Shown here: piece after piece, positions 61,314-64,000 of the stretch | Position numbering within the stretch: position 1 is the stretch's first letter | Layout of the letters: each line of letters starts with the position of its first letter | Assembly: GCA_039919885.1 (NCBI GenBank) | Contig: JBDSEV010000092.1 | Coordinates: 5,132 to 69,131, forward strand | Source of the DNA: JACMLD01 sp039919885 | GTDB lineage: Bacteria > Bacteroidota > Bacteroidia > Chitinophagales > Chitinophagaceae | Direction of reading: 5' to 3' | Length of the DNA: 64,000 nucleotides | Notes under the pieces: model-generated | Database searches by the model: none | Told to the model about the DNA's origin: nothing | Seen by the model: only the letters and a program-made list of their open reading frames with translations | Program-made: the position numbers and the translations under genes

Positions 61314-62972
61314 ATGAGACAATTCAAAATTTATATGACGGGCATGAATACTCGAATTGTTTTTGCCGGAGGGCGACCCCGCACCAAGCCGGTTGCCATA
61401 CGATGGCATCCTTTTTCTTATTTCCTTAGCAGCAAACGAATTTGTTTGCTACTGTTACTTTTTGTCAGCAGCCAACCAGTATTCGCTCAGCAAAGCAGCA
61501 TCATTACGCGCACCAGCCTGCAAGATAAAATCAAAGGTGGCTGGGCCGGTCAGACCATTGGCGTTACATTTGGCGGCCCTTATGAATTTGGCTACCAGGG
61601 CAGTTTTATTGGCGACTATCAGCCGCTGAAATGGTACGATGGCTACCTGCGGCATACTATGCTCAACAACCCTGGCTTGTATGATGACCTGTATATGGAT
61701 CTTACTTTTGTAGACATATACGAAAAATACGGATTACTGGCACCGGTTGATTCTTTTGCAAATGCGTTTGCACATGCAGGTTATATGTTATGGCATGCCA
61801 ACCAGGCCGGCCGTTACAATATATTAAATGGCATAAAAGCACCTGCCAGTGGCCACTGGATAAATAACCCGCACGCTGATTGTATCGATTACCAGATTGA
61901 AGCCGATTTTGCAGGCCTGATGAGCCCGGGTATGCCCAATACTGCTTCTGCTATCAGCGATAAGATTGGCCATATTATGAATTTTGGCGATGGGTGGTAC
62001 GGCGGTGTTTATGTTGGTGCAATGTATGCGCTGGCATTTACTTCATCAGACATGCAATACATTGTATCGGAAGCATTGAAAACCATTCCGCAGCAGAGTG
62101 AATTTTACCAGTGCATCAGCGATGTCATCCGCTGGCATGCAAAATATCCAACTGACTGGAAACAGACATGGCTGGAAATTCAAAAGAAATGGGCGAACGA
62201 TATCGGGTGCCCGGAAGGCGTATTTCTGCCTTTTAATATTGATGCAAAAGTAAATGCGGCCTACGTAGTAACAGGATTGCTGTATGGTGCCGGAAATTAT
62301 ACGAAAACACTTGAAATAAGCACCCGCTGCGGGCAGGATGCAGATTGCAATCCGTCCACTGCTGGTGGCATATTGGGAACGGTATTGGGTTATGATAAAA
62401 TTCCGGCTTATTGGAAAATGGGTTTACGGGAAGCAGAAGACATCGATTTTAAATACACCAGTATGTCGTTGAATAAAGTGTATGCAATAAGTTTAAAGCA
62501 TGCACTGCTGAACATTGAAGCAAATGCCGGCTCAATAAAGGGCAATATCATTACACTGCCGCTGCAGCGCCCTATGCCTGTTAAATTTGAAAAAAGTTTT
62601 ACCGGTTTATATCCTGTATTAAAAACGGTGGCTTCATGGTCGGCCGAAAAAGATGCCATTAGTTTTGATTTTGAAGGAACCGGATTTGTACTGCGGGGAG
62701 AATCCGGCAAATGGGGTGATACCACTGACTACGTTTTTCATGCAGCATTGTACGTAGATGATAACCCGGCTGTACCAATAGCATTACCGGCGGCTTTTAC
62801 CACGCGGAGGCATGAATTGTGCTGGCAATACGACCTGCCGAAGGGGCACCATTCCGTACAACTTAAAATCAGCAATCCGTCAGCAAACCATGCCATTCGG
62901 GTGCAGGATGTTATTGTATACGGCAACACACCTGTTGATGGCATGCGGGTAAATGAAGGAATAAAAAAGTAA
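61314..62972 (+). CDS. Exported ADP-ribosylglycohydrolase-fold protein with C-terminal beta domain
   Basis: 552 residues from the ATG at 61314 (MRQFKIYMTGMN); an in-frame TTG twelve bases upstream is less likely. A long N-terminal stretch ends in a signal segment (LLLLFVSSQPVFAQ). The all-helical ADP-ribosylglycohydrolase core covers about 65-400, with GGWAGQTIGV, the YDDLYMDL acidic pair and the metal motif GQDADCNPSTAGG. About 150 extra residues at the end form a beta-sandwich that may bind sugar. The fold normally removes ADP-ribose from proteins; in utilisation loci a ribosyl- or nucleoside-type glycosidase is more likely. Confidence 0.82.
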   Translation: MRQFKIYMTGMNTRIVFAGGRPRTKPVAIRWHPFSYFLSSKRICLLLLLFVSSQPVFAQQSSIITRTSLQDKIKGGWAGQTIGVTFGGPYEFGYQGSFIGDYQPLKWYDGYLRHTMLNNPGLYDDLYMDLTFVDIYEKYGLLAPVDSFANAFAHAGYMLWHANQAGRYNILNGIKAPASGHWINNPHADCIDYQIEADFAGLMSPGMPNTASAISDKIGHIMNFGDGWYGGVYVGAMYALAFTSSDMQYIVSEALKTIPQQSEFYQCISDVIRWHAKYPTDWKQTWLEIQKKWANDIGCPEGVFLPFNIDAKVNAAYVVTGLLYGAGNYTKTLEISTRCGQDADCNPSTAGGILGTVLGYDKIPAYWKMGLREAEDIDFKYTSMSLNKVYAISLKHALLNIEANAGSIKGNIITLPLQRPMPVKFEKSFTGLYPVLKTVASWSAEKDAISFDFEGTGFVLRGESGKWGDTTDYVFHAALYVDDNPAVPIALPAAFTTRRHELCWQYDLPKGHHSVQLKISNPSANHAIRVQDVIVYGNTPVDGMRVNEGIKK

Positions 62973-63113
62973 GGCTGATTAAAACATAATTAGAATGATG
63001 CCGATCCGTGGATAAGTGATTTTTTTGTGTGACTTTAGCTGCCTGCTTAAACTTTATCCTGCTGACTACCGCATTTGCTGCTGAATTAATTATTCCATTA
63101 AAAAATTGCTTTC

Positions 63114-63992
63114 ATGAAAAAACAATTCTTCGGGGTACTGGCAATTGTTGCTGCCCTGCTGGTATGCTTTGCCTGCAACAACAATGAAACGGCTGCTGCC
63201 GGCGCCACTGCAAAAGACAGTACGGTTAAAGTAACCGACAATTGGAAACTGGGCGTGCAGCTCTGGACGTTCCGGATGTTTACCATCGCCGAAGCCCTGC
63301 AAAAAGTGGACAGTTGTGGCGTAAAGTACGTGGAAGCTTTCTGGGGCCAGGCGCTGGGCGGTGAAAGCAAGGACACTTTCAACGTAAAGATGACGCAGGC
63401 TGGCCGGGATAAATTGAAAGAATTGCTGAAATCGCACAACATACAGATGGTGGCAATGGGCGTTATTTCTCCGCAAACGAGAGAAGAATGGGTGGATGCT
63501 TTTAAACTGGCCAAAGAATTCAACCTGAGTTATATCACTGCAGAACCGATCAAACCATTGTGGGATACAGTGGATAGCCTGGCGGGTTTCTATGGTATTA
63601 AAGTCGCTATTCATGATCATCCGGTACCAAATGCCTATTCGCACCCGGATTCTGTGCTGGCTGCCATGAGCGGTCATCCCAATATTGGTGCTTGTGCTGA
63701 CATTGGTCACTGGGCACGCAATGGTTTGGATATTGTTGAATGCCTTAAAAAATTAGAAGGACATATATATGGTGTGCACCTGAAAGACATCACCACATTT
63801 AACGACCCGAAAGCGGCAGATACAACCGTAGGCAAAGGGATCATCCAGTTTTCGCCAGTGTTTGCAGAATTAAAAAGGCAAAATTTTTCCGGGATGCTTT
63901 CCATTGAGCATGAATCAAACTGGTACCACAGTGTGCCCGATGTAATAGAGACCGTGAAACTGTACAACGACGAGGTGAGCAAATTACGGTAG
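63114..63992 (+). CDS. Sugar phosphate isomerase/epimerase-like TIM-barrel lipoprotein
   Basis: 292 residues. Lipoprotein signal (LLVCFAC, Cys22), then the xylose-isomerase-like TIM-barrel: WKLGVQLWTFRMFTIAEALQ, VKYVEAFWG, and the metal-binding set Glu (about 145), HDHP (about 168-171), D-I-GHW (about 198-202), HLKD (about 222-225) and SIEHE near the end. Members isomerise or epimerise sugars, oxidise inositols, or cleave 3-keto sugars. Here it is exported and anchored, so 3-keto-glycoside processing or another periplasmic sugar reaction is a reasonable guess. It is the last gene in the window, eight bases from the edge. Confidence 0.85.
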   Translation: MKKQFFGVLAIVAALLVCFACNNNETAAAGATAKDSTVKVTDNWKLGVQLWTFRMFTIAEALQKVDSCGVKYVEAFWGQALGGESKDTFNVKMTQAGRDKLKELLKSHNIQMVAMGVISPQTREEWVDAFKLAKEFNLSYITAEPIKPLWDTVDSLAGFYGIKVAIHDHPVPNAYSHPDSVLAAMSGHPNIGACADIGHWARNGLDIVECLKKLEGHIYGVHLKDITTFNDPKAADTTVGKGIIQFSPVFAELKRQNFSGMLSIEHESNWYHSVPDVIETVKLYNDEVSKLR

Positions 63993-64000
63993 AGGCGCGG

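Noticed and set aside
61314..62972. ADP-ribosylglycohydrolase-like protein as reversal of protein ADP-ribosylation
   Set aside because: Exported, with a C-terminal sugar-binding-like domain and in a SusCD locus, so nutrient processing fits better; not excluded.
1..64000. CRISPR arrays, tRNA or rRNA genes, insertion sequences, prophage, toxin-antitoxin or defence genes
   Set aside because: No evenly spaced repeats, tRNA T-loop patterns, transposase or defence-type proteins were seen on either strand.

Overview
The window looks like chromosomal DNA of a Bacteroidota bacterium, most likely family Chitinophagaceae or a close relative. The evidence is two SusC/SusD pairs, a FecR/ECF-sigma pair, DUF4249, DUF5916 and DUF6786 proteins, a short RpoD-type sigma factor, A-rich ribosome-binding regions, and promoter elements of the Bacteroidota type (TTTG / TAnnTTTG). 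No tRNA, rRNA, CRISPR array, transposase, prophage gene or recognisable defence system was found.

Left part (1-28,700): housekeeping genes in short transcription units. In order: the end of an RND efflux pump; DUF5916 protein, trmD, an S4 RNA-binding protein, an M20 dipeptidase, an EamA transporter with an Lrp-type regulator, a CDF metal transporter, lptF-like permease plus exported superoxide dismutase (all minus strand); then rpoD, ffh, rpsP, rimM, dinB, a 1-Cys peroxiredoxin and an exported amidohydrolase (plus strand); two pseudouridine synthases, a Spy/LTXXQ-like periplasmic protein and rlmN (minus); a thiolase, a DinB-fold protein and a small secreted protein (plus); a phosphatase with hisS (minus); and an exported bicupin (plus). 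A TonB receptor with its DUF4249 lipoprotein follows at 28,773-32,231.

Middle part (32,357-49,298, all minus strand): a carbohydrate or sugar-acid utilisation locus. Read in the direction of transcription: esterase; then ECF sigma, FecR and a SusC with an STN signalling domain; SusD; two Tat-exported mannonate-dehydratase-like proteins; two Sec-exported RraA-like aldolase-family proteins; an MFS transporter; and a PQQ/cytochrome c dehydrogenase. The combination suggests an oxidation, dehydration and aldol-cleavage route placed in the periplasm, with uptake of the product. This is the most interesting candidate system in the window, and it is inferred from gene content only.

Right part (49,879-64,000, plus strand): a second utilisation locus divergent from the first. 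It holds SusC, SusD, a 1192-residue FG-GAP/ASPIC lipoprotein, a DUF6786 lipoprotein, a GH172 (DUF2961) enzyme, an exported ADP-ribosylglycohydrolase-fold protein with an extra C-terminal domain, and a sugar-isomerase-like TIM-barrel lipoprotein. It has no regulator of its own inside the window.

Further points of interest are a set of genes whose -7 promoter element sits 4-5 bases before the start codon (probable leaderless mRNAs), a thiolase with Asn in place of the catalytic His, a CDF transporter with a non-standard membrane metal site, and several intergenic palindromic repeat elements.
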